The notes beneath the pieces are model-generated. The model ran no database searches. It saw nothing but the letters and a program-made list of their open reading frames with translations, and was not told where the DNA came from. 64,000 bases of DNA, taken from NCBI RefSeq assembly GCF_004364335.1, contig NZ_SOCR01000015.1, forward strand, positions 62,001-126,000, given 5' to 3'. Below are positions 27,610 to 36,417 of the stretch, one piece after another. How positions within the stretch are numbered: the stretch's first letter is position 1; every line of letters begins with the position of its first letter. Origin of the DNA: Pseudomonas graminis (GTDB taxonomy: Bacteria; Pseudomonadota; Gammaproteobacteria; Pseudomonadales; Pseudomonadaceae). A program made the position numbers and the translations under genes.

Positions 27610-28698
27610 ATGGAACAAAACACAACAAACACCATGCAAGCCGTCGTCTGCCATGCGCCGAAAGACTACCGTCTGGAGCAGATCAGCAAGCCCGTCGCGC
27701 GGGCCAATGAACTGGTCATCCGCATCGGTGCCTGCGGGATTTGCGCCAGTGACTGCAAATGCCACTCGGGCGCGGCGATGTTTTGGGGCGGCGAGAGCCC
27801 GTGGGTCAAGGCGCCGGTGGTGCCGGGTCACGAGTTCTTCGGCTATGTCGATTCGGTGGGCGAGGGCGCGGAAGAGCACTTCGGCGTGAAGGTGGGGGAC
27901 AAGGTTATCGCCGAGCAGATCGTCCCGTGCGAGAAGTGCAAGTTCTGCAAGTCCGGCAAGTACTGGATGTGCGAAGTGCACAACATCTTCGGCTTCCAGA
28001 AGGACGTCGCCGAGGGCGGCATGGCGCAGTACATGCGCATCCCGAAGACCGCGATCGTGCATCACATTCCCGAGTCGGTGTCGCTGGAAGACTCGGCGCT
28101 GATCGAGCCGATGGCCTGTTCGATTCACACGGTGAACCGTGGTGACGTTCAGCTCGACGACGTACTGGTGATCGCCGGCGCCGGCACACTGGGCCTGTGC
28201 ATGGTGCAAGTGGCTGCGCTGAAAACGCCGAAGAAGCTGGTGGTCATCGACATGGTCGACGAGCGTCTGGAGCTGGCGAAAAAATTCGGCGCCGATGTGG
28301 TGATCAACCCAGGCCGCGACAACGCAAAAGAGATTATCAACGGCCTCACCGGCGGCTACGGCTGCGACGTTTATATCGAGACCACCGGCGTGCCGATTGG
28401 CGTCACCCAAGGCCTTGACCTGATCCGCAAGCTGGGCCGCTTCGTGGAGTTCAGCGTGTTCGGCGCCGAGACCAGCGCTGACTGGTCGATCATCGGCGAT
28501 CGCAAGGAACTCGACGTGCGCGGCGCTCACTTGGGCCCGTATTGCTACCCGATTGCCATCGACCTGTTCGAGCGCGGGCTGGTGACGTCCGAAGGCATCG
28601 TCACCCATGACTTCGGCCTTGACGACTACGCCGAAGCGTTCGCCCTGGCGGACTCGACCAAGTCGATCAAAGTGCTGCTCAAGCCCGTTAACGGATAA
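27610..28698 (+). CDS. Zinc-dependent polyol dehydrogenase (erythritol/threitol or pentitol type)
   Basis: A 362-residue medium-chain dehydrogenase. Catalytic zinc ligands appear as Cys45 (CGICASD) and His74/Glu75 (PGHEF). A structural zinc site is formed by Cys107, 110, 113 and 121. The NAD fold has GAGTLGLCMVQVA. The AAMFWGGESPWVK insert after the first ligand loop recalls tetritol dehydrogenases. Its place in an operon with an RbsABC-type importer, FGGY kinase and xylulose-reductase-like enzyme points to oxidation of an imported polyol to a ketose. Substrate is an inference; xylitol or arabinitol are alternatives. Confidence 0.82.
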   Translation: MEQNTTNTMQAVVCHAPKDYRLEQISKPVARANELVIRIGACGICASDCKCHSGAAMFWGGESPWVKAPVVPGHEFFGYVDSVGEGAEEHFGVKVGDKVIAEQIVPCEKCKFCKSGKYWMCEVHNIFGFQKDVAEGGMAQYMRIPKTAIVHHIPESVSLEDSALIEPMACSIHTVNRGDVQLDDVLVIAGAGTLGLCMVQVAALKTPKKLVVIDMVDERLELAKKFGADVVINPGRDNAKEIINGLTGGYGCDVYIETTGVPIGVTQGLDLIRKLGRFVEFSVFGAETSADWSIIGDRKELDVRGAHLGPYCYPIAIDLFERGLVTSEGIVTHDFGLDDYAEAFALADSTKSIKVLLKPVNG

Positions 28699-28708
28699 CG
28701 CTGTCTCT

Positions 28709-28797
28709 GTAGGAGCAATCGGAGGTTACGACGGTCGCGATGCGGTGTGCCTGACACAACGCTTTCGCGACCGTCGTGACCTCCGATTGCTCCTGCA
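28709..28797. repeat. REP-type inverted pair, family C
   Basis: Two 30-base inverted arms, beginning GTAGGAGCAATCGGAGGTT (28709) and ending near 28797, with ACGGTCGCGA and its complement at the inner ends. The loop is short. It lies between the dehydrogenase and kinase genes and differs from families A and B beyond the shared GTAGGAGC end. Confidence 0.9.
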
Positions 28798-28849
28798 GGG
28801 GGACCGTGGCACGCCTCAAACAACCCAATAACAACAAGAGCGCACCCGG

Positions 28850-30382
28850 ATGGATTACGTCATCGGTGTCGACATCGGCACCCAAAGCACCAAGGCATTG
28901 CTGGTCGATGGCCAAGGCCGGATCATCGCGCAGCACAGCCACGGCTATAAGGTCGACACACCCAAACCGCGCTGGGCCGAGCAATGGCCGCAGGTCTGGC
29001 TCGACGCCGTGGAAATCTGCGTCGCCGCCTGCATGGGCAAGAGCGATGTGCCTAAAGACAGCGTCAAAGCCCTGTGCGTCAGCAGCCTGTACGGCGGCTC
29101 CGGCATTGCGGTCGATGCGCAGATCAAGCCCTTGTATCCGTGCCTGATCTGGATGGACCGCCGCGCCGAGGCTCAGGTCGAGTGGGTCAATCAGCACGTT
29201 GATCTCGATCGGCTGTACACGATCACCGGCAACTCGGTGGACAGCTATTACGGCTTCACCAAAATGCTCTGGCTCAAGGACAAACAGCCGCAGGTCTGGG
29301 CTGATACGCGCTACCTATTGCCGCCCAACAGCTACATCAATTACTGCCTGACCGGCGAGGTCGCGGTGGACCACAGTTCTGCCGGCAACATCGGCGGCGT
29401 CTACTACGTCGAGGCGCGGGGCTGGTCGGCCGAGATGCTCGACGCGCTGGGCATCCCGGCGTCGATGATGCCCGAGCGGCTGGTTCACTCCGCAGATGTG
29501 GTCGGCGGCCTGTTGCCCGAATGGGCCGACCGTCTTGGGCTTACCCCTGGCATGCCACTGCTCGGTGGCGGTGTCGATGCCGCTATGGCGACCTTCGCCG
29601 CTGGCGTTACCCAGGCCGGCAACCACGTGGCAATGATTGGCACCAGCATGTGCTGGGGCTACCTCAATCAGCAGGTCGATGCCCGCCACGGTCTGGTCAG
29701 TTTCCCCCACGTCTTTAACGGCGACAAAGACCTGTACATCTTCGGCGGCGCGATCACCGCCGGCGCCTCGGTCAGCTGGTTTCGCGAGCAGTTCTGTCAG
29801 GCCGAAGAGCAGCAGGGGCGTGAGAGCGGCGAAGACAGTCACGTCATTCTCGAACGTGCAGCGATGAAGATCCCGGCCGGCAGCGACGGCGTGTTGTTCC
29901 AGCCGTACCTGATGGGCGAGCGCAGCCCGGTGTGGGACGCCAAAGCCAGCGGCAGCTTTGTCGGCCTGAGCCTCTATCACAGCCGGATTCACCTCTATCG
30001 CGCGGTGCTCGAAGGCGTCACGTTCGCGCTTCGGCACAACATCGAAGCGGGCACCAAAGGCGCGCAATCCCTGGACCCTAGGCTGATCGTGGTCGGCGGC
30101 GCCAGCCACTCGGACCTGTGGATGCAGATCATCGCCGACGTCACCCACTTCCCGGTCTACACCATCGTCCAGGAAGTCGAAGCGGCGCTCGGTGCAGCCT
30201 TGCTGGCCGCCCACGCAGTCGGGCTGGTGGATGAGGCGCAGGTTCACAAAGGCTGGGTTCAACTGGAGCGCCGGGCCGAGCCTCAAGCGGAGAACGTCGC
30301 GCTGTATTCCCGACTTTTCGCCGATTACGTGGCGCTGTATCCGGCGCTGAAACCGATCATGCATCGCTTGCAGGGAGCGTAA
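28850..30382 (+). CDS. FGGY-family carbohydrate kinase
   Basis: A 510-residue kinase. The first ATPase lobe starts DYVIGVDIGTQSTKALLVDG. A later phosphate-binding block is LLGGGVDAAMATFAAGV with MIGTSMCWGY, and the second lobe has IVVGGASHSDLWMQIIAD near residue 420. These are FGGY hallmarks (xylulose, ribulose, erythrulose and similar ketose kinases). It starts ATG 28850 and ends 2 bases before the dehydrogenase SDR gene. It would trap the ketose made by the dehydrogenase at 27610. The sugar itself cannot be named from the sequence. Confidence 0.9.
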   Translation: MDYVIGVDIGTQSTKALLVDGQGRIIAQHSHGYKVDTPKPRWAEQWPQVWLDAVEICVAACMGKSDVPKDSVKALCVSSLYGGSGIAVDAQIKPLYPCLIWMDRRAEAQVEWVNQHVDLDRLYTITGNSVDSYYGFTKMLWLKDKQPQVWADTRYLLPPNSYINYCLTGEVAVDHSSAGNIGGVYYVEARGWSAEMLDALGIPASMMPERLVHSADVVGGLLPEWADRLGLTPGMPLLGGGVDAAMATFAAGVTQAGNHVAMIGTSMCWGYLNQQVDARHGLVSFPHVFNGDKDLYIFGGAITAGASVSWFREQFCQAEEQQGRESGEDSHVILERAAMKIPAGSDGVLFQPYLMGERSPVWDAKASGSFVGLSLYHSRIHLYRAVLEGVTFALRHNIEAGTKGAQSLDPRLIVVGGASHSDLWMQIIADVTHFPVYTIVQEVEAALGAALLAAHAVGLVDEAQVHKGWVQLERRAEPQAENVALYSRLFADYVALYPALKPIMHRLQGA

Positions 30383-30384
30383 CT

Positions 30385-31122
30385 GTGAACACGGCTCGAT
30401 TTGATTTCAGCGGCCAGCGCATTCTGGTCACCGGCGCCAGCAGCGGCATTGGCTGGGAGGTCGCGCAGCAGCTGCTGAACAGTGGCGCCGAGGTGTATGC
30501 CATGGGCCGCGATACAGTAGCTCTGGAGAAACTCGCCGTGCAGGGCTGCCAGCCGTTGCGCGTGGACGTGGCCGATCATCAGACATTGGCCGCAGTGCTG
30601 GCGGACTTGCCGGTGATGCACGGCCTGGTCAACTGCGCCGGGATTTCCATACTGGAATCCGCGACCGAGGTGAGCGCTGCGGCGTTCGATCAGGTCATGG
30701 CGGTCAACGTGCGGGCGGCGGCGATGATCGCGGGGGCGGTGGCGAAGAAGATGATCGCTGAAGGCGTGGCGGGGAGCATCGTCAATGTGTCGAGCCAGGC
30801 CTCGTTGGTGGCGCTGGACGACCATTTGAGCTACTGCGCATCAAAGGGCGCGATGGATGCCATGACCCGTGTGCAGTGTGGCGAATGGGGGCGGCACGGG
30901 ATTCGCGTCAACAGCGTAAACCCCACCGTGACGCTGACGCCCATGGCGCAGATGGCCTGGGGCGAGCCGAGCAAACGCGATCCGGCGCTGGCGGCCATTC
31001 CCCTCGGCCGCTTCGCTGAAACCGCAGAAGTCGCAGCGCCGATTCTCTTCCTGCTGAGCAGCGCGGCGTCGATGATCAGCGGTGTGTCGTTGCCGATTGA
31101 TGGGGGGTATACGAGCCGTTGA
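30385..31122 (+). CDS. Short-chain dehydrogenase, L-xylulose reductase-like
   Basis: A 245-residue NAD(P)-dependent enzyme. The cofactor loop is TGASSGIG (16-23); catalytic Ser136/137, Tyr150 and Lys154 are in NVSSQAS and SYCASKG. The C-terminal VNPTVTLTPMAQMAWGEP and IPLGRFAE blocks match dicarbonyl/L-xylulose reductase (DCXR) closely, which is strong family evidence. It follows the kinase after 2 bases. A role in interconverting a polyol and its ketose in the same pathway is likely. Confidence 0.87.
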   Translation: MNTARFDFSGQRILVTGASSGIGWEVAQQLLNSGAEVYAMGRDTVALEKLAVQGCQPLRVDVADHQTLAAVLADLPVMHGLVNCAGISILESATEVSAAAFDQVMAVNVRAAAMIAGAVAKKMIAEGVAGSIVNVSSQASLVALDDHLSYCASKGAMDAMTRVQCGEWGRHGIRVNSVNPTVTLTPMAQMAWGEPSKRDPALAAIPLGRFAETAEVAAPILFLLSSAASMISGVSLPIDGGYTSR

Positions 31123-31239
31123 AGGGTTGGGGTGTGGCGCAGATATGGCAGACAAACACCCATCCCCCGACCACCGCGACTCTGCCGACTAACGCAAATC
31201 CCCCGACAAACACGAATCTGCCGACTGACTCAAAACATT

Positions 31240-31326
31240 GTAGGAGCGCGCTTGCCCGCGATTGCGGTGTGTCAGCGCAAACTGTTCCTCTGATAGACCG
31301 AGTTCGCGGGCAAGCGCGCTCCTACA
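31240..31326. repeat. REP-type inverted pair, family B
   Basis: GAGCGCGCTTGCCCGCGA and an inverted copy (outer ends GTAGGAGC at 31240 and its complement to 31326). It sits between two convergent genes, where its hairpin could also end transcription from both sides. Confidence 0.9.
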
Positions 31327-31334
31327 GGTTCGGG

Positions 31335-32351
31335 CTACCGGCTGATTCCATTCTCCAGCTCCCCGACAATCACCACCTGCGCCTTCGGCAGATGCCGATC
31401 CTCGATTCGCTCCATCAGCATCTTCACCGCGCTGCTTCCGGCCAGCGAGGCGTCGTGAGCAATGCAGGCGATGGGGATGCCGAAGATATCGGCAAACGGC
31501 AGCCGGTCGATACCGCAGATGGCCACGCTGTGGTGGGCGATATCGCGGTCACGCAGGGCTTTCATGGCACCCAGGGTGATCAGCTGGTTAAAACCGAAAA
31601 TGGCGTCCGGCACTGGATGGTCGCGCAGGTAATCCAGCGTGCTCTGGTGGGACGGCTCCAGGGTGTAGTCCCCGGCAAATACATCCAGTTGCACGGGCTT
31701 GCCGCTCTCGGCGATTGCCGCCTTCACGCCCTTCAGACGTTCCTCGGAAATCCGCGAATGCGCAGGGCCGGTCAGCACTAACATGCGCCGCATCGCCGGG
31801 CTTTGCGCCAGCAGGTAACGCGCGCCTTTCAGGCCGCTGTGATAGTTGTCGAGCACCACATGGCTGAACGGGCTGGCAGGCAGCGCTCGGTCCAGTTGCA
31901 CCACGGGAATGTCGCCGTTGCTCAGCCGGCTCAGGTAGACCGGCTGGTACGCCGGCTCGTCCGACACCGGCGACAGTACGATGCCGGCCACGCGATAACT
32001 GAGGAGGGTATCCACCGCCTTGGCTTCGAGTTCTTCGGAGCCGTCGGTGTCCACCAGCATGATGGTGTAACCGCGGGTTTTCGCCTCCCGTGAGATGGCC
32101 TTGATCATCTCGCTGTAGAAAGGGTTGTCCACCGACGCGGTAATGACACCAATGATCATGCTCTCGCTGCGCTTGAGGCTGCGGGCAAAGGCATTGGGGA
32201 CGTAATCGAGTTCTTGCGCCACTTCCAGAATGCGCGCCAAAGTGGCGGGCTTGACCAGATCGGGTTTGTTCAGCGCCCGGGAAACCGTGACAGGCGTCAT
32301 GTTCACGCGGCGGGCGATGTCGGAAATGGTAACGGGGGTTTTCTTGCTCAT
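31335..32351 (-). CDS. LacI-family transcriptional regulator
   Basis: A 338-residue repressor-type protein. The N-terminal helix-turn-helix reads PVTISDIARRVNMTPVTVSRALNKPDLVKPATLARI, followed by the hinge ELDYVPNAFARSLK and a ribose-binding-like effector domain (GVITASVDNPFYSEMIKAI...). An in-frame start further upstream at 32471 would add 40 residues, but the family start MSKKTPVTISDIARR at 32351 is chosen. It faces the polyol operon tail to tail and probably acts on the operator at 23897. The effector is unknown, perhaps the polyol or ketose. Confidence 0.9.
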   Translation of the reverse strand: MSKKTPVTISDIARRVNMTPVTVSRALNKPDLVKPATLARILEVAQELDYVPNAFARSLKRSESMIIGVITASVDNPFYSEMIKAISREAKTRGYTIMLVDTDGSEELEAKAVDTLLSYRVAGIVLSPVSDEPAYQPVYLSRLSNGDIPVVQLDRALPASPFSHVVLDNYHSGLKGARYLLAQSPAMRRMLVLTGPAHSRISEERLKGVKAAIAESGKPVQLDVFAGDYTLEPSHQSTLDYLRDHPVPDAIFGFNQLITLGAMKALRDRDIAHHSVAICGIDRLPFADIFGIPIACIAHDASLAGSSAVKMLMERIEDRHLPKAQVVIVGELENGISR

Positions 32352-32539
32352 GGGCGATTGGCTGCCTGAAATCCGGGACAACCTGCGGGGCAGTCGCATC
32401 CCTCCAAAGAGTGCCAAGGCTAGCACGATGGAGGGCGCGAAAGGGATGCCGATGTCGGGCCGGACAGGCAATCCGACGGCTTGTTTTCGGACACCGGCTG
32501 AGTGTCTGATGACGCTGGGCCGCTACGCAGGCGTCAGAT

Positions 32540-33244
32540 TCAGACGCTGGTTTCCATGGCCTCGGCAACAGCGCGAGGTCTGGCTTTGACGGGCCTCGAA
32601 ATCTGCAGTTCGGTGAGCTCGTCAAAGCGCGAAAGATCGCGGCGCAACTCCATAAAGTAATCCAGCGCGCCGCCCAGGCAGATGCTGTAGGCCAGCAGTT
32701 CGACACCTTCTTCGACGGTGGTTTTCGCCAACCTCGCGTAGCCGCCCTGAAGGATACCGTGCCACAACGAGCCCATGCCGAAGAGTCGCGAGAAGATCAG
32801 CACCAACAGACCGGCCATGATGAAACCGAACGCCGGGCGAATCGAAAAACGGGCGAGCCCGGAAACCACGTCGCGCCACGCGTTCTTGTAACCCAATGCC
32901 TTGTAAACGCAGGTGCCCGCGGTGAGCAGGGCAGGCCACAGCCAGAAGCTGTGACTGATCGGGTCGAACAGCCCGTCCAGCTCACGAATCAGCATGCAGG
33001 CAAAGAAGCCGCCAATCAGGATGCCGACGCCGCGTTGCCCCGGCTGGCGCGCAGAGACCCAGAACAAACCGGCAATGATCGCCAGCATGAGTTCCTGGCT
33101 GACTTCGGTGAATGAGGTTTCGAGGATGTCGCTCTTGGCGATGAAGATGTCGATGAACACCATGCCGATACTGAAGAGCGTAAGCGCCAACATGACGCCG
33201 AATCGAGTCAATGCCGATTTAACAAGTTGTAGATCATTATTCAC
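32540..33244 (-). CDS. Multi-pass membrane protein of unknown function
   Basis: A 234-residue hydrophobic protein I do not recognise. About five to six membrane segments are visible, among them FGVMLALTLFSIGMVFIDIFI, ELMLAIIAGLFWVSA, VGILIGGFFACMLI and FGFIMAGLLVLIFSRLFGMG. A conserved-looking ELLAYSICLGGALDYFMELRRDL segment and a basic C-terminus follow. It lies alone between the LacI-type gene and a divergent MFS transporter. No function is proposed. Confidence 0.7.
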   Translation of the reverse strand: MNNDLQLVKSALTRFGVMLALTLFSIGMVFIDIFIAKSDILETSFTEVSQELMLAIIAGLFWVSARQPGQRGVGILIGGFFACMLIRELDGLFDPISHSFWLWPALLTAGTCVYKALGYKNAWRDVVSGLARFSIRPAFGFIMAGLLVLIFSRLFGMGSLWHGILQGGYARLAKTTVEEGVELLAYSICLGGALDYFMELRRDLSRFDELTELQISRPVKARPRAVAEAMETSV

Positions 33245-33618
33245 AAGTTTTTCACTGCCGGACGGGTATGAAGGGGCGCGACTCTAAAGAACTTTTCCGG
33301 GCCAGCCAAATCTCGGATTAGTTCACTCTTTTAATTCTTCTCCCATTCCGTAAAAGTCTTTTGTGATATCCGGTATTGCGGTTTTTTAAACCTGCGTTTT
33401 CACGCTGATTATCGCGTCACTATTGTCGTGTTCGGACTTTCATCCGGCTCTATGGACGCGAAGTGCGCAAAGTCAAAGTGTTTAACATGATGATGAATAT
33501 GTTCACGCATACTTCAAAATTGCCCGAGCATGGCTCTGGGTAGCACTCTCGGGTCTACCTTGCCTGGTCTGTATCGGCGACACTGCGTGTCTTGTTTATA
33601 CCGGTGCCCGGAGCGCTC
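33245..33618. other. Divergent promoter region
   Basis: About 370 bases, AT-rich around 33300-33400, with no supportable gene. It must hold promoters for the membrane protein to the left and the MFS gene to the right. I cannot place either securely. Confidence 0.5.
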
Positions 33619-34827
33619 ATGTCCTTGCCTGCTTCCCCTTCTTCCACGCGCGATTTCATCTTCGCCGCCTGTGCGTTGCTTATCGCCATGGTCGGCACCA
33701 CGCTGCCCACGCCGCTGTATGCGCTCTATCAACAGCGGCTCGGCTTCGACGCAAGCTGGCTGACCATTATTTTCTCGATCTACGCGGCGGGCGTCATTGC
33801 AGCGTTGCTGGCGGTGGGCAGTTGGTCCGATCAACTGGGACGCAAGCCGTTGCTGCTGGCAGGGCTGGCGATGGGGGCGGTCAGCGCGGTGATCTTTCTG
33901 TTCAGCGATTCGATTGGCGGCCTGCTGGTCGGACGGCTTTTCTCCGGTTTCAGCGCGGGCATCATGACCGGCACGGCAACGGTCGCTGTCATCGAACTGG
34001 CCCCAAAGACCTGGAAGAACGCCACGCTGGTGGCCACCGCTGCCAATATGTTCGGCCTCGGTATCGGGCCTTTGCTGGCTGGCTTTACTTCGCAGTTTCT
34101 GCCGGATGCGCTGCACCTGGTGTTCTACGTGCACTTGGTGATGCTCGTGCTGGCGACGGTCGGTATCGCGTTGATTCGCGAAACCGTGCAGCGTCCGGCG
34201 ACCCTGAAACTGGGTATTCAGAAGCCTTCGGTTCCAGCTTCAGTGCGTAGCGTGTTTATCTCCGCGTCCATCGCCGGGCTGGCCGGTTTCAGCGTGGCCG
34301 GTCTGTTCACCAGCATGGTGCCGTCGGTGATGATTCACGTCATGCATGAGCATGGCGGGCTGTTGATCGGCGCTGTCATCGGGTTGTTTTTCGTCGCCTC
34401 GATCATCGGCCAGGCGTTGCTGCAGGTGCTGCCGAAGGACCGCCACATGACGCTTGGCTGCATCGGGCTGATCATCGGCATGATCTGTCTGGGGCTGAGC
34501 ATTGCCACGTCGCAGTTGGGGTTGTTGATCACGGCGGGTCTGGTGGCAGGCATCGGGCAGGGGATGATCCTGCGCGCCGGCATGGGCGCGGTTACCGCCA
34601 GCAGCCCGGCGGATCAGAAGGCTGCGGTGACATCCGCCTTCTTCGTGGTGCTTTACGTGTCGATTTCTGTGCCAGTGGTGGCGGTGGGTTTCAGCGTGCG
34701 GGTGTTTGGTCTGGAGCATGTGGGCGAATTCTTCGCCTCGCTGGTGGCCGTGGTTGCCCTGCTGGCGATGATCAGCATGAAGCGCGTGCAATCAAAACAG
34801 TCCGCTGCGTCGGCGTCCGGGAGCTGA
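33619..34827 (+). CDS. Major facilitator superfamily transporter
   Basis: A 402-residue inner-membrane protein with about twelve hydrophobic segments. The MFS motif between helices 2 and 3 reads GSWSDQLGRKPLLLAG (about residues 70-85). Drug or metabolite efflux is the common role in this group, but no substrate can be named. An ATG at 33619 follows CGGAGCGCTC and is preferred over the in-frame start at 33592. The next gene starts 3 bases after its stop. Confidence 0.88.
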   Translation: MSLPASPSSTRDFIFAACALLIAMVGTTLPTPLYALYQQRLGFDASWLTIIFSIYAAGVIAALLAVGSWSDQLGRKPLLLAGLAMGAVSAVIFLFSDSIGGLLVGRLFSGFSAGIMTGTATVAVIELAPKTWKNATLVATAANMFGLGIGPLLAGFTSQFLPDALHLVFYVHLVMLVLATVGIALIRETVQRPATLKLGIQKPSVPASVRSVFISASIAGLAGFSVAGLFTSMVPSVMIHVMHEHGGLLIGAVIGLFFVASIIGQALLQVLPKDRHMTLGCIGLIIGMICLGLSIATSQLGLLITAGLVAGIGQGMILRAGMGAVTASSPADQKAAVTSAFFVVLYVSISVPVVAVGFSVRVFGLEHVGEFFASLVAVVALLAMISMKRVQSKQSAASASGS

Positions 34828-34830
34828 GCA

Positions 34831-35298
34831 ATGAGCGTAAAAGTCGGCTTGATCTCGGACACCCACGGCCTGCTGCGCCCTCAGGCCCTGGAGGCGTTGC
34901 AGGGCTGCGATTACCTGATTCACGGCGGCGACATTGGCAAGCCAGAGATCCTCGACGCGTTGAAGGCTATCGCGCCACTGACGGTGGTGCGAGGTAATAA
35001 CGATACCGACGATGCCTGGGCGTGCGACGTGCCCTATGAAGCGGTTTTGCGGATCGGCGATGTGGCGATTTACACCACGCACATACTGGCCGATGTACCC
35101 AAATCATTGCCGGAGGAGGTGCGCGTCGTGGTCACCGGGCACTCTCACCGGCCCTCGCAGCAGGTGCGCGACGGCGTGCTGTTCATCAATCCGGGCAGCG
35201 CCGGACCGCGTCGCTTCAAATTGCCGATCACGGTGGGCATGCTGCACATCCAGGGTGATGACGTGCGCGGTGAGCTGATCGAACTGGTGCTGACATAA
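34831..35298 (+). CDS. YfcE-type metallophosphoesterase
   Basis: A 155-residue calcineurin-like phosphoesterase. Metal-binding motifs follow the family order: GLISDTHG (Asp10, His12), HGGDIG, VRGNNDT, and VVVTGHSHRP. Members such as E. coli YfcE and M. jannaschii MJ0936 are small cytoplasmic phosphodiesterases of unclear physiological substrate. It is cotranscribed with the MFS gene upstream (3-base gap). Confidence 0.9.
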   Translation: MSVKVGLISDTHGLLRPQALEALQGCDYLIHGGDIGKPEILDALKAIAPLTVVRGNNDTDDAWACDVPYEAVLRIGDVAIYTTHILADVPKSLPEEVRVVVTGHSHRPSQQVRDGVLFINPGSAGPRRFKLPITVGMLHIQGDDVRGELIELVLT

Positions 35299-35334
35299 GC
35301 CCGGCGTGTCTTGGTCTCGCCTTTGCTGACAGGC

Positions 35335-35422
35335 GCAGGAGCGCGCTTGCCCGCGATGGCGTTCTGGCAGTGACGAATCGACTGCCTGACACGCCGCCTT
35401 CGCGGGCAAGCGCGCTCCTACA
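35335..35422. repeat. REP-type inverted pair, family B
   Basis: GAGCGCGCTTGCCCGCGA and its inverted copy, 35335-35356 and 35399-35422, in the short convergent gap between the phosphoesterase and the binding-protein gene. Confidence 0.9.
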
Positions 35423-35452
35423 ATTGACTGCGGTCGCCGCCTAACCCCTCAG

Positions 35453-36244
35453 CTATTTCGCGATCGGGTCCAGGCCGCTGGCTTTGATGGCCGGGGCGGC
35501 CGCCGATGAACTCAGGAATTCCAGAAACTGCTTCGCCTGTTCAGGGTGTTTACTCTGGGTGACGACGCCCGCGGAATAGAGGGTCATCTGCTGAGCCTGG
35601 TCGGGGATCAGGCCGATGATGTCGATGCCGTCCACCGGCTTGAGCTCGCTCAACTGCTGAAAGCCGATCTCGGCGTCGCCCCGTGCGACCACTTCGCCGA
35701 CGGGTTCGGCAGGAATCATGCGGCTTTTGCTCTGAATCCGGTCGGCGATGTGCATCTGGCTGAACAGAACGCGGGACAGGTACACGCCGCTGGCGCTGTC
35801 CGAATAGGCGATGCTTTTGGCGTCCAGCAGGGTCTGCTTGAAGGCCTCCATGGTGCTGATGTCCGGATGCGGCGCGCCATGGCGCACGGCCATGGCGATG
35901 TAAGATTTGCCCAGATCAACGCGGGTTTTCGGATCGACCTTGCCGTCCTTGATCAACTTGTCCAGCGCTGCACCGACCATCAGCACAACGTCCGCCGGCT
36001 CATGGCGGGCCAGTCGGTTGGGAATGGCCTGGGGCGTCGCGCCCATTGAAGGCGCCACCTCGCCTTGCAGCTTCACGCCGGCGCGCTGCTCGTAATCGGG
36101 GGCTACAGCCTTGAACGCGCCCATGATCCCGCCCGAACTCAGCACGACCAGCTGGACAGGTGCAGGTGCAGTAGCGGCATGGGAAAAAGCGACTGGGACG
36201 AGGGAGAGGGCGGCACTGAGGAGATACGGCAACATTCTTTTCAT
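35453..36244 (-). CDS. Orphan periplasmic substrate-binding protein (ModA-like)
   Basis: A 263-residue exported protein. The signal peptide MKRMLPYLLSAALSLVPVAFSHAA is clear. The mature fold has VVLSSGGIMGAFKAVAPDYEQRAGVKL, RHEPADVVLMVGAALDKLI and VGEVVARGDAEIGFQQLSEL, as in the molybdate-binding (extracellular solute-binding family 11) group. No permease or ATPase is beside it, so it may act with a distant transporter or as a sensor ligand partner of the chemoreceptor next door. Ligand unknown. Confidence 0.82.
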   Translation of the reverse strand: MKRMLPYLLSAALSLVPVAFSHAATAPAPVQLVVLSSGGIMGAFKAVAPDYEQRAGVKLQGEVAPSMGATPQAIPNRLARHEPADVVLMVGAALDKLIKDGKVDPKTRVDLGKSYIAMAVRHGAPHPDISTMEAFKQTLLDAKSIAYSDSASGVYLSRVLFSQMHIADRIQSKSRMIPAEPVGEVVARGDAEIGFQQLSELKPVDGIDIIGLIPDQAQQMTLYSAGVVTQSKHPEQAKQFLEFLSSSAAAPAIKASGLDPIAK

Positions 36245-36417
36245 GGAGATAAACCCGGCGTTGGAGATGAATATGACGAAATAAAACAGCGCGGGCAGTA
36301 TGTGGCAATTGTGAGATCAGTAAATCCCTTTCTTGCCGATACGCCTGCGCGTTTCGTCTTCAACCCCTCGCACCGCCTGCGCCGGGAGGCTTTTCGCCCG
36401 ACGCAGATAATGCGGTT